64,000 bases of DNA from G965247775 sp965247775 (GTDB lineage Bacteria > Chloroflexota > Dehalococcoidia > Bin125): the NCBI GenBank assembly GCA_965247775.1, contig OZ252031.1:124001-188000 (forward strand), written 5' to 3'. The translations under genes and the position numbers were made by a program. Shown here in pieces: positions 26,099-33,457 of this stretch (positions are counted from its first letter, which is position 1; each line of letters begins with the position of its first letter). The notes below the pieces were generated by a model. The model had not been told where the DNA came from. It saw only the letters and a program-made list of their open reading frames with translations, and ran no database searches.

Positions 26099-26118
26099 TA
26101 TACTCGGTTACGTAACCG
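26099..26118 (+). promoter_or_regulatory. TATACT box followed by a 14-bp palindrome
   Basis: TATACT (26099-26104) is immediately followed by the perfect palindrome CGGTTACGTAACCG (26105-26118), which would cover the transcription start. This looks like a promoter controlled by a dimeric repressor. No gene starts within 300 bp on the plus strand, so the transcript may be a small RNA, a long leader of the PadR-like gene, or a leftover of a lost gene. Confidence 0.45.
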
Positions 26119-26235
26119 CTATCAGCGTTCTCCCCGATCACTGAAACGCGGAATTCCCCCCGGATTCGCGCACCCGGCACGACCGGGACCACGAAAACCC
26201 CGGGAAAGACGGGGGATTCCTGCCCTTTCTCCCCT

Positions 26236-26308
26236 GCACAAACGTGCACAAACGCGCACAACCCTGCACCACCGTGACCCCAGATGACCCTCGCTGACCC
26301 CAGATGAC
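26236..26308. repeat. helically phased short direct repeats
   Basis: Four head-to-tail decamers start at 26236, 26246, 26256 and 26266: GCACAAACGT, GCACAAACGC, GCACAACCCT and GCACCACCGT. They are followed by TGACCCCAGATGAC at 26275 and again at 26295. The 10- and 20-bp periods put every copy on the same DNA face, which suits cooperative protein binding. The array lies 190-270 bp before the PadR-like gene. Units are far too short for CRISPR. Confidence 0.6.
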
Positions 26309-26399
26309 ACCCTCTGCGGACCCCTACCCCCCGGCCCCCGACCCCCCAGTGCCTCGACGCCAGCCCCCCCAACGATGTCTCCCCGGGCCTGGCTCGCCC

Positions 26400-26433
26400 T
26401 TGACGAATCCCTGGATCGTTCCAATACTTGGAA
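26400..26433 (+). promoter_or_regulatory. promoter with overlapping inverted-repeat operator
   Basis: A -35 TTGACG (26400-26405) and a -10 AATACT (26423-26428) are separated by exactly 17 bp, one of the best sigma-70-type promoters here. The -10 lies inside the inverted repeat TTCCAA-TAC-TTGGAA (26419-26433), so a bound repressor would block it. The start would be near 26435, giving a leader of about 65 nt to the PadR-like gene at 26501. Autoregulation by that protein is the natural guess. Confidence 0.6.
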
Positions 26434-26500
26434 TGGTCCGGCCAGCGGGCCGCCCCAAGCGCCGATCGTGGTGCCGGCGCCCCGCCCAAGGGAGGCAACC

Positions 26501-26809
26501 ATGGCCCTCGCCCGCAACCAGTTCCTCGTCCTCGACTACCTCGTCGCCCAGCCCGGCGAACTCGCCGGCATCGACGTCGCCGACGCCATCGCCGTCCTCG
26601 GCCGCAGCTCCGTCTACGCCGCCCTCGCCGCCCTCCAGCGCGACGGCCTCATCGAGGCCCGCTGGGACCACAGCGCCTCCCATCCCCGCCGCCTCGTCCG
26701 CGTCAACGGCGCCGGCCGCGAGGCCCTCGCCGCCGAGCGCGGCCTGCGCGGCGGGCCTGCCGGGCCAGCTCCCACGACGCCGGCCGCGACCACGGAGGTA
26801 ACGGCATGA
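26501..26809 (+). CDS. PadR-like winged-helix transcriptional regulator
   Basis: A 102-residue winged-helix protein. Helix-turn-helix residues are FLVLDYLVAQPGELAGIDVA and LGRSSVYAALAALQRDGLIE, then the wing WDHSASHPRRLVRVN. PadR-family regulators read VY-A-L-x2-L-x2-G-hh in this position. The long C-terminal dimerisation helix of classical PadR is replaced by a short Ala/Thr/Pro tail, which places it in the small subfamily. GGGAGG precedes ATG 26501. Its stop overlaps the start of the membrane protein gene (ATGA), so it likely controls a unit of three genes. Confidence 0.75.
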   Translation: MALARNQFLVLDYLVAQPGELAGIDVADAIAVLGRSSVYAALAALQRDGLIEARWDHSASHPRRLVRVNGAGREALAAERGLRGGPAGPAPTTPAATTEVTA

Positions 26810-27651
26810 GCCTCGCCCCCTACCGCACCCTCCCCCCTCCCCCTCCGCCGGCATCGGACCCGCGCACCGCGACCGCCTCCGCCGGACCCCTCGCGCGCGC
26901 CCTCGACGCCCTCCTGCTCGGGATCGTCGGCCGCGCCTGGCTCGGCCTCTGGCTGCGCCTCTACCCCCAGGCCCGTCCCGTCCTGGCCTGGACGTACCAC
27001 GAGGAGATGGCCGCCGCGCCCCCCGCACGACGCTGGCGGCGCGGCCTCAGCTTCTTCGCCGGCCTCCCTCGCACCGCCGCCGCGCAGGCCCAGGCCGAAA
27101 GCAACGACGCCACCCACACCGGCGGCGACCCGCCCGAGCCACCGCCGTGGCCCAACGCCGGCTCCAGCGAACTCCCCCGCCTGCTGAGTCTCGCCGCGAG
27201 CTTGGTGGCCGGGGTCTTCTTCGCCTTCTTCGCCGTCGTCACCTGGTTCGCCGTGGCGGGCGAGATGGGCAACATCCTCGGCCGCACTCGCCCCACCAGC
27301 GGCGACGAGATCGCCGCCCTGGGCCTGATGGCGCTCGTCGCCTCCGCCCCCGTCCTGGCCATCCTCTACCGACGCCGCTTCGTCTGGCGTCGGCCCGCCG
27401 ACACCGGCGAGTCCACGCCCCAACTCATCGGCTGGGCCGCCGCCCTGGTGGCCTTCGGCGCCCTCGCCTTCATCATCTGGCTCGGCGTCGTCGTGGAGAA
27501 CATCGACCGCCTCGGCGGTCGCTCCGTTCACGCCTTCGACAACACCCTAGGCCTGGCCATCATGCCCATCGTTGCGGCGCTGCCCCTGGCCGCCCTGGTC
27601 CGCCGCCGCCACTGGCTCGAACGGCGCCCCAGCGAAGACCGCGCCGTTTAG
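26806..27651 (+). CDS. membrane protein of unknown function
   Basis: A 281-residue protein. It has a Pro-rich start, an amphipathic segment (ALDALLLGIVGRAWLGLWL, about 32-50), a hydrophilic middle, then about four transmembrane helices in the C-terminal half (roughly 130-150, 168-186, 208-230 and 248-265). It is translationally coupled to the PadR-like regulator through a 4-bp overlap. A small PadR-like regulator followed by a membrane protein is a common self-contained pair in which the regulator controls its partner. No family is recognised. Confidence 0.7.
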   Translation: MSLAPYRTLPPPPPPASDPRTATASAGPLARALDALLLGIVGRAWLGLWLRLYPQARPVLAWTYHEEMAAAPPARRWRRGLSFFAGLPRTAAAQAQAESNDATHTGGDPPEPPPWPNAGSSELPRLLSLAASLVAGVFFAFFAVVTWFAVAGEMGNILGRTRPTSGDEIAALGLMALVASAPVLAILYRRRFVWRRPADTGESTPQLIGWAAALVAFGALAFIIWLGVVVENIDRLGGRSVHAFDNTLGLAIMPIVAALPLAALVRRRHWLERRPSEDRAV

Positions 27652-27666
27652 CGCCCCCGCCACGCC

Positions 27667-28182
27667 ATGCCAGGCCTCCGTCCCCAGCAGCCGCCCCGCC
27701 TCCACTCGCTGCTCGCGTCCGCCGCGTACGGCTGGTGGCGCCTCTGGCGCTGGTGCTATCCGGCCGCCGGCCCCGTCCTGGACGAGGTCGTCCGGCACGA
27801 GACCGCCCCCCGCCATCGCGCGAGGGCCCGCCTGGCCTTCCTCGCCCGCTTGCCCCTGCTGGCGCGCGCGCAAGCCGCGGCCGAGCGATCCCCCACGACG
27901 CGGACGCGCGACAGCGACGCCCCTCCGCCGCAGCCCCCCGGCGCCGCCATGCGCGAAGCCGCGATCGCCCTCCTGGGCCTGGGCTGGACCATCTCCGCCA
28001 TCGCCATCGCCGTCTCCATGGCGGCCACCGGCAACTTCCTCTTCGAGTACGCCCCCCAACCGGGCCAGGAGGAAGTGGGCTCGCCCTACTTCCATATCGC
28101 CGCCCCCGCTTTCCTCCTCCCCCTGCCGTTCGCGGCGTCCGTCTTCGCTTGGGGCTGGCTGCGAACGCGTCTGGGCAGATAG
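27667..28182 (+). CDS. membrane protein of unknown function, related to the preceding gene
   Basis: A 171-residue protein starting 15 nt after the previous stop. It repeats the same architecture in shorter form: an aromatic N-terminal segment (YGWWRLWRWCYPAAGPVL), a basic hydrophilic stretch, then two transmembrane helices (about 98-118 and 143-162). The parallel layout suggests an old duplication, but similarity is weak by eye. It ends the PadR-led unit. Confidence 0.65.
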   Translation: MPGLRPQQPPRLHSLLASAAYGWWRLWRWCYPAAGPVLDEVVRHETAPRHRARARLAFLARLPLLARAQAAAERSPTTRTRDSDAPPPQPPGAAMREAAIALLGLGWTISAIAIAVSMAATGNFLFEYAPQPGQEEVGSPYFHIAAPAFLLPLPFAASVFAWGWLRTRLGR

Positions 28183-28289
28183 CGCCGCCACCCCTCCCCG
28201 TCTTGGACTCGTCCCATCGATAGGGCGTCGAGGATGGGGGCGTCGGCGTCATCGCGGCTAGAGGCGGCGGCGAGGAGCAGCGGGCCCGC

Positions 28290-28360
28290 GGATCCGATCC
28301 GCTTGCGGATTGGTCCATCTTGCGGTCGCCCACGTTGTGCCGGGCTGTGCCCGGACGTGG
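28290..28360. terminator. two strong hairpins between convergent genes
   Basis: The first hairpin (28290-28316) has the core ATCCGC-TT-GCGGAT plus a bulged outer stem. The second (28330-28360) has the core CCGGGC-TGT-GCCCGG inside an outer stem CCACGT/ACGTGG with a TGTG bulge. They lie between the rightward membrane protein gene and leftward cinA, and near the right edge of the C-rich island. The remainder of the 28183-28461 gap shows no gene. Confidence 0.5.
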
Positions 28361-28461
28361 ACTCGTGCCGGCCGGTCGTGGGAACGGCATCGATACGTGC
28401 GGCAGGTAGCGGGCGATTCGGCGGGCGGCGAGGCGGGCGGGCGGGGTGATGGTGTGCGGGC

Positions 28462-29736
28462 TCAGGGGCGGCCGGGGCGGCGGCCGAAGGCTTGCTCCTG
28501 GGGGCGGAGTTCGCCGAGGGCGGCGCGGCGGAGGAGGAGGAGGGCGGTGGTGACGGCGCGGCGCTTGATGGCGTCGCGGGTCTGGGCAAAGACGTAGGTG
28601 GCGTGGGATTTCTCGGTGGGGGTCTCGATGCCGATGTGGATGGCGCCGACGGGCTTGCTGCCGTGGGCGTCGGGGCCGGCGACGCCGGTGATGCCGAGGC
28701 CGATGTCGGCCTCGAGTTCCTGGCGGACGGCGGCGGCCATGGCGCGGGCGGTCTCCTCACTGACGACGCCGTGCTGGAGGATGGTCTCGCCGGGGACGCC
28801 GTAGCGCTGCTTGGCCTCCTCGGTGTAGGTGACGAGGCCGCCGCGGACGTAGTCACTCGAGCCGGGCACGTCGGTGAGGGTGCTGGCGAGGAGGCCGCCG
28901 GTGGCGGATTCCATGACGGCGACGCTGAGGCCGTGCTGCTTGAGGAGGTCGCCGACGGCGCCGGCGAGGGTGTCGTCGTCGGTGCCCCAGACGGCGGTGC
29001 CGAAGAGGTCGCGGATCTCCTGCTCGACGGGGTAGATGAGGCTGTAGGCCTCGGCCTCGGTGGGGGCCTTGGCGGTGAGGCGCAGGTGGACGCCGTCAGT
29101 CTTGGCGTAGACGCCGATGCTGGGGTTGGGGTTCTTGAGGAGGGGGCTGGCCATCTCGTCGACGTGTCCCTCGCCGAGGCCGATGGTCTTGATGGTGCGG
29201 CTGATGAGGACGGCGCCGTCGCTGCGTTCGGCCAGGCGGGGGGCGACCCGCTGCTCCCACATGCCGGTCATCTCGGCGGGGGGGCCGGGCATCGCGACGA
29301 TGATGCCCTGGGGCGTCTCAACCCACCAGCCGGGGGCGGTGCCGCGCGGGTTGGGGAGGATCTCGCCGGAGGGGATGATGGTGGCCTGCTTGAGGTTGCG
29401 CTCGGGCATGGTGATGTTGCGGCTGGTGAAGAACTGGCGCAGATGGGCCTCGGCGGCGGCGTCGATGGTGGCTGTCTCGCCGACGGCGGCGGCGATGGCG
29501 TCGCGGGTGACGTCGTCCTCGGTGGGCCCGAGGCCGCCGGTGAGGAGGACGACGTCGGAGCGCTGCAGGGCGGTGGCGATGAGGTCGGTAAGGCGGGCGC
29601 GGTTGTCGCCGATCTGGTGCATGTAGTAGAGGTCGACGCCGAGGGCGGGGAGGCGCTGGGCGATGTGGCTGGCGTTGGTGTCCTGGATATCGCCAAGCAG
29701 GATCTCGGTGCCGATGGAGATGATTTCCGCGCGCAT
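28462..29736 (-). CDS. cinA: CinA family protein (NMN deamidase / ADP-ribose pyrophosphatase)
   Basis: A 424-residue full-length CinA. The N-terminal molybdopterin-binding-like domain (about 1-170) contains IISIGTEILLGDIQDTNAS and LLTGGLGPTEDDVTRDAIA. The linker carries MPGPPAEM. The C-terminal domain (about 260-410) with VMESATGGLLASTLTDVPG is the nicotinamide-nucleotide amidase (PncC) part. The role is recycling of NMN and repair of pyridine by-products. The ATG at 29736 has a GAGGGAGG site. The comB-like gene lies 58 nt upstream on the same strand. Confidence 0.94.
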   Translation of the reverse strand: MRAEIISIGTEILLGDIQDTNASHIAQRLPALGVDLYYMHQIGDNRARLTDLIATALQRSDVVLLTGGLGPTEDDVTRDAIAAAVGETATIDAAAEAHLRQFFTSRNITMPERNLKQATIIPSGEILPNPRGTAPGWWVETPQGIIVAMPGPPAEMTGMWEQRVAPRLAERSDGAVLISRTIKTIGLGEGHVDEMASPLLKNPNPSIGVYAKTDGVHLRLTAKAPTEAEAYSLIYPVEQEIRDLFGTAVWGTDDDTLAGAVGDLLKQHGLSVAVMESATGGLLASTLTDVPGSSDYVRGGLVTYTEEAKQRYGVPGETILQHGVVSEETARAMAAAVRQELEADIGLGITGVAGPDAHGSKPVGAIHIGIETPTEKSHATYVFAQTRDAIKRRAVTTALLLLRRAALGELRPQEQAFGRRPGRP

Positions 29737-29794
29737 TTCGCCTCCCTCTGGCCGCCTCCGCCCGGCTCCGGGGCCTCTTGCCGGCGGGGACAGC

Positions 29795-30580
29795 CTAGCG
29801 GTGGACGACGACGCGGCCGTGTTCGTCGATGCGGGCGGTGGGGACGAGGTCCTCGGCGTCGAGGATGGCGGCGAAGGTGAGGTCGTCGCGGAAGCCGAGG
29901 GCGCGCAGGTGGGCGGCGTGGGGGGACTCGGCAAAGGCGGCGGCGGGGTCGCCGTTGTAGGCGCGGAAGAGGTGCTGGGCAAGGAGAGCGCCGGCTTCGA
30001 GCTGGGCTGGGGGATCGGCCGGGGCCTGGAGCGCGGCGGCCACGATGGCGCCGGCCGTGAAAGCATCCTCGATCGAGGGGGCCGTGGCGAGACGCTCGCC
30101 GGCGCAGACGATGGCGAGGCTTCGCCGTGTGGCCAGCGCGGCCGTGGCGACGGCGGCGCGGTTGCGCACGCAGCCGACGAGGGTGCTGGGGGCGTGGTGG
30201 GCGAGGCGCAGGGCGCGGGTGCCGTTGCTGGTGGACTGGACCAGGGTGCGGCCGCGCAGGTCGAGGCGGGCGAACTCGCTGGGGGAGTTGCCGAAGTCGA
30301 AGCCGTCCAGGCGCAGTCCGTCGCGCTCGCCGCAGAGCTGGGCGGCGGGGAGGGCGGCGGCGAGCGAGCGGGCTTCGGCGTCGGTGGCGCAGGTGTAGAC
30401 GGCCTCAGCGCCGGCGGTGAGGAGGGAGAGGAGGGCGGTGGTAGCGCGGAGGGTGTCGACGACGACGAGGGTGCGGGCCGCGACGCGCTCGGGGGGCGGA
30501 GGGGTGAAGAAGACGTTGATCGCGGTGACGCCGAGGTGGGGCGCGGGCGTGGGCAGGCGGGGGTCGGTCTGCGAGCGCAT
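29795..30580 (-). CDS. comB: 2-phosphosulfolactate phosphatase (ComB family)
   Basis: A 261-residue ComB-family phosphatase. Motifs are VVVDTLRATTALLS near residue 27, CGERDGLRLDGFDFGNSPSEF near 73, STSNGTRAL near 103 and the AIVCAGE region. In coenzyme M and sulfolactate pathways ComB dephosphorylates 2-phosphosulfolactate in a Mg-dependent way. Many bacteria carry it without coenzyme M synthesis, so the physiological role is open. The ATG at 30580 fits the leaderless CATACT box 7 nt away. It is divergent from pyrF. Confidence 0.85.
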   Translation of the reverse strand: MRSQTDPRLPTPAPHLGVTAINVFFTPPPPERVAARTLVVVDTLRATTALLSLLTAGAEAVYTCATDAEARSLAAALPAAQLCGERDGLRLDGFDFGNSPSEFARLDLRGRTLVQSTSNGTRALRLAHHAPSTLVGCVRNRAAVATAALATRRSLAIVCAGERLATAPSIEDAFTAGAIVAAALQAPADPPAQLEAGALLAQHLFRAYNGDPAAAFAESPHAAHLRALGFRDDLTFAAILDAEDLVPTARIDEHGRVVVHR

Positions 30581-30586
30581 GGTGGG

Positions 30587-30593
30587 TAGTATG
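30587..30593. promoter_or_regulatory. overlapping divergent -10 boxes for pyrF and comB
   Basis: TAGTAT (plus, 30587-30592) lies 6 nt before the pyrF ATG at 30599. CATACT (minus, 30593-30588) lies 7 nt before the comB ATG at 30580. Only 18 bp separate the two start codons, so both transcripts would be leaderless and the two polymerases would compete for the same DNA. Confidence 0.5.
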
Positions 30594-30598
30594 GGCCT

Positions 30599-31417
30599 AT
30601 GGCCTCCCGCCACGAGTTGCCGTTCCGCGACAAGCTGGCCGCCGCCGCTCGGCGCAACGGATCGCTGCTATGCGTGGGGCTGGATCCGCAGCCGGATCGG
30701 TTGCCGGTGTCGGACGTGCTGGCCTTCACGCGAGCGATCATCGAGGCGACGTCGGACCTGGTCTGCGCGTTCAAGCCGCAATCCGCCTTCTTCGAGGCGC
30801 TGGGGGCGGACGGTTGGGGGATCCTGCGCCAAACGATTGCGGCGGCGCCGGACGACATTCCCGTGATTCTGGACGTCAAGCGGGGGGATATCGCGCATAC
30901 GGCGGAGGCCTACGCGGAGGCCTGCTTCGAGCGGCTGGACGCCGACGCCGTGACGCTGAATCCCTACCTGGGGGCGGACGCTGTCGCGCCCTTCCTGACG
31001 CGACCCGAGCGGGGGGCGTTCGTGCTGTGCCGGACGTCGAACCCGGGCGGGGCGGACCTGCAAGAGCTGCAGGTAGAGGGGGAGCCGCTGTTCCTGCGGG
31101 TGGCGGAGCTGGCTCGCGACTGGGGGGCCGCGCAGGACAACGTGGGCTTGGTCGTGGGGGCGACCTACCCGCGCGAACTGGCGGCGGTGCGGTCGCGCTG
31201 TCCCGACTTGCCGATCCTGATGCCGGGTATTGGGGCGCAGGGCGGCGATCTGGAAGCGGCCGTGCAGGCGGGGCGAGACGGGCAGGGGGGGAACCTGGTC
31301 GTGAACGCGTCACGGGGGGTGATCTACGCGTCGGGCGGGAGCGACTTCGCGGAGGCGGCGCGGGCCGAGGCACGGCGCTTGCGCGACGCGATCAACGCCG
31401 TGCCGGCGCCGTCCTGA
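30599..31417 (+). CDS. pyrF: orotidine 5'-phosphate decarboxylase
   Basis: A 272-residue type-2 OMP decarboxylase, the last step of UMP synthesis. CVGLDPQPDRLP opens the barrel, and AFKPQSAFFEALG places the first active-site Lys. VILDVKRGDIAHTAEAY is the diagnostic Asp-x-Lys-x2-Asp catalytic motif. LNPYLGADAVAPF and LMPGIGAQGGD (phosphate binding) follow. The longer form is typical outside the enterobacteria. Four genes (pyrF, DUF951, the MFS fragment, MFS) are packed within 4 nt of each other. Confidence 0.95.
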   Translation: MASRHELPFRDKLAAAARRNGSLLCVGLDPQPDRLPVSDVLAFTRAIIEATSDLVCAFKPQSAFFEALGADGWGILRQTIAAAPDDIPVILDVKRGDIAHTAEAYAEACFERLDADAVTLNPYLGADAVAPFLTRPERGAFVLCRTSNPGGADLQELQVEGEPLFLRVAELARDWGAAQDNVGLVVGATYPRELAAVRSRCPDLPILMPGIGAQGGDLEAAVQAGRDGQGGNLVVNASRGVIYASGGSDFAEAARAEARRLRDAINAVPAPS

Positions 31418-31421
31418 GCCG

Positions 31422-31652
31422 GTGGCAATCGTTGAATTCCGGCTGGGCGACGGGGTGGAGCTGCGCAAGCCGCACCCCTGCGGGGGGCGGGCGTGGACGG
31501 TGGTGCGGCTGGGGGCGGACATTGGGCTGAGCTGCGACACGTGCGGACAGCGGCTGCTGCTGTCGCGGTCGCGGCTGGAGCGGCGGCTGCGGCGGGTGGT
31601 GCGCGGAAGCGCCGAGGCAGCCGGGGCGCCGCCGGATGCGAGCGATGGCTGA
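31422..31652 (+). CDS. DUF951 family protein
   Basis: A 76-residue protein matching the DUF951 pattern: an FRLGDGVELRKPHPCGG opening, WTVVRLGADIGLSC, a CxxCGQ pair, and LERRLRRVV. The Cys residues in HPCGG and CDTCG suggest a zinc knuckle. The family is widespread in Firmicutes and Chloroflexota and often lies beside ychF or translation genes; its function is unknown. The start is GTG 31422, and its 3' end overlaps the next small frame. Confidence 0.88.
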   Translation: MAIVEFRLGDGVELRKPHPCGGRAWTVVRLGADIGLSCDTCGQRLLLSRSRLERRLRRVVRGSAEAAGAPPDASDG

Positions 31653-31866
31653 GGGCGGGCCGGAGGAGCGGGTGGCGCAGGAGGCGCCGGTTCACCTGAA
31701 CCGCGATTTCCGCGTTCTCTGGCTCTCGCGGGCGCTGGGACAGACCGGGCATCAGACGGCGAGTTTCGGCTCGCTGATCGTGCTGGCCGTGGCCGGGCCG
31801 TTTATCGGGCCGGCGGCGTCGGCGCTGGCGCCCACCCTGGTGGCGCGGGACAGGAGGGGTGCATGA
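31645..31866 (+). CDS. short MFS-like N-terminal fragment
   Basis: A 73-residue frame with the typical start of an MFS_3-type transporter, LNRDFRVLWLSRALGQTG, then one hydrophobic stretch with GPFIGPAASALAP. It ends in a TGA that overlaps the ATG of the complete MFS gene. It is either a remnant of a duplicated transporter gene or a coupling peptide for its neighbour. It overlaps the DUF951 end by 8 nt. Confidence 0.45.
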   Translation: MAEGGPEERVAQEAPVHLNRDFRVLWLSRALGQTGHQTASFGSLIVLAVAGPFIGPAASALAPTLVARDRRGA

Positions 31867-33308
31867 GCGCCCCCGATCCGCCGCCTCCTCCAGGGGAGGC
31901 CGGGGCGGAGGGCGAGGGGCCTGTGGAGGAGGGACTGGAGACGGTGGCGCCGCCCTCGCTGCTGCGGAACCCCGACTTCCTGGCGCTGTGGTTCGCGCAG
32001 GGGTTCTCGCTGGTGGTGAACACGGCGCTGCAGTTCGTGCTGCTGATCCTGGTCGTGGAGCAGACGGGGAGCAGCATCGCGGGGTCGGGGCTGATCATCT
32101 TCCTGGCGGCGCCGCCGGTGCTCTTCGGGCCGATTTCGGGGATCGTGGTGGACCGGATCGACAAGCGCCGGGTGCTGATGGTGACGAACGTGGTGCGGGG
32201 GGCGGCGACGCTGCTGTTGCTGGTGGGGGATGTGTCGGTGGCGTCGATCTACGCGGTGGCGTTCGTGACCGCGACGATGGGGCAGTTCAACCTGCCGGCG
32301 GCGCAGGCGTCGGTGCCGGCGTTCGTGCCGCGGGCGCAGTTCCTGAGCGCCAATTCGGTGTTTCAACTGACGACGGCGGTGGGACAGTTGCTGGGCATGG
32401 TGCTGGTGGCGCCGCTGATGCTGAAGGCGCTGGGCTTCGACGCGTCGTACATCGTGGGGGGGGTGCTGATCCTGGTGACGGTGCCAGTGCTGGCGCGGCT
32501 GCCGGCGCTGCCCCCGAGTACGGATCAGGATGCGGATACGTGGCGGGCGCGGCTGCGTGCGGTGCCGCGCGACTTGCACGACACCTGGGTGGTGGTGCGG
32601 CGGGACCGGCTGACGCAGCTGGCGATGCTGCAGCTCTCGGTGGGGGGGATGCTGCTGTTCATGTTCGCGCTGCTGGTGCCGCGCTTCGTGGAGGACGTGC
32701 TGCAGCGCCCGCCGGATGACTCGGTGTTCGTGTTCTGGCCGGTGGGGTTGGGGGCGCTGCTGGCGCTGCGGGCGCTGCCGGCGTTAGGGCGGCGCTACCC
32801 GCCGACGGGGATCGTGACGGTGGGGCTGCTGGGGCTGACGGTTTCGATCGGGGCGTTCGGGGCGATCAATTTCCTGGTGGAGGCGCTGGAGAGCACGCCG
32901 GTGGGGCTGGACAACGTGGAGGGGGACGTGCTGTTCATCGCGGTCACGCTGGTGCTGGCGTTCCCGATGGGGATCACGTACGCGATGGTGAACGCGCCGG
33001 CGCAGACGGTGCTGCACGAACGGGCGCCGGCGGCGCTGCGCGGGCGGATCTTCGCCTCGCAGCTCATGGTGACGAATGGGGCGTCGATGGTGGCGCTGCT
33101 GCTGGTGGGGGCGATCGCCGATGCGTCGAGCGTGGAGGCGGCGCTGTTCGCGGTCGCGGGGCTGACGCTGCTGACGGCGCTGACGAGCGTGCAGATGCGC
33201 CGGGTGATCGGGCGGGCGGGGACGGAGGCGGAGGTCGCGGGGCCGGGCGAGGGGGGCGCGGGGCCAGATCCGGCGGGGGCCGATGAGGAGGGGGGGGAAG
33301 AGCGATAA
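31863..33308 (+). CDS. MFS transporter (exporter-like)
   Basis: A 481-residue major facilitator protein with about 12 hydrophobic segments. After a Pro/Glu-rich N-terminus comes LLRNPDFLALWFAQGFSLVVN, the start seen in EntS/MFS_3-type exporters. The loop motif VVDRIDKRRVLM follows helix 2 and corresponds to MFS motif A. The C-terminus is acidic and Gly-rich. Such proteins usually export drugs or siderophores; nothing nearby names the substrate. It is co-transcribed with pyrF and DUF951. Confidence 0.87.
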   Translation: MSAPDPPPPPGEAGAEGEGPVEEGLETVAPPSLLRNPDFLALWFAQGFSLVVNTALQFVLLILVVEQTGSSIAGSGLIIFLAAPPVLFGPISGIVVDRIDKRRVLMVTNVVRGAATLLLLVGDVSVASIYAVAFVTATMGQFNLPAAQASVPAFVPRAQFLSANSVFQLTTAVGQLLGMVLVAPLMLKALGFDASYIVGGVLILVTVPVLARLPALPPSTDQDADTWRARLRAVPRDLHDTWVVVRRDRLTQLAMLQLSVGGMLLFMFALLVPRFVEDVLQRPPDDSVFVFWPVGLGALLALRALPALGRRYPPTGIVTVGLLGLTVSIGAFGAINFLVEALESTPVGLDNVEGDVLFIAVTLVLAFPMGITYAMVNAPAQTVLHERAPAALRGRIFASQLMVTNGASMVALLLVGAIADASSVEAALFAVAGLTLLTALTSVQMRRVIGRAGTEAEVAGPGEGGAGPDPAGADEEGGEER

Positions 33309-33345
33309 GCGGATGGATCCGAGGAGGGGATCCGGGGCGGGTTCC

Positions 33346-33375
33346 TTGACAGCGATTTTCGGCCGTTCTTAGGCT
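33346..33375 (+). promoter_or_regulatory. sigma-70-type promoter TTGACA-18-TAGGCT
   Basis: A consensus -35 TTGACA (33346-33351) and TAGGCT (33370-33375) are separated by 18 bp. They sit about 80 nt before the DUF151 gene, the first gene after the MFS transporter. A weak GGATCC-based hairpin just upstream (about 33315-33333) may end the preceding transcript. Confidence 0.65.
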
Positions 33376-33457
33376 GGATCGGGGAGCGGCTGCGCTGGCG
33401 GGGGGGATTTGGCCCGGGAGCGAAGCGGCGGATGGCCGCGCAGGGATGGGAGGCGTC

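Noticed and set aside
26236..26308. Short direct repeats resembling a CRISPR array
   Set aside because: Units are 10-14 bp without spacers and no cas genes are present.
33315..33333. An intrinsic terminator after the MFS gene
   Set aside because: Only a 6-bp GGATCC stem without a T-tract; mentioned with the promoter but not annotated on its own.
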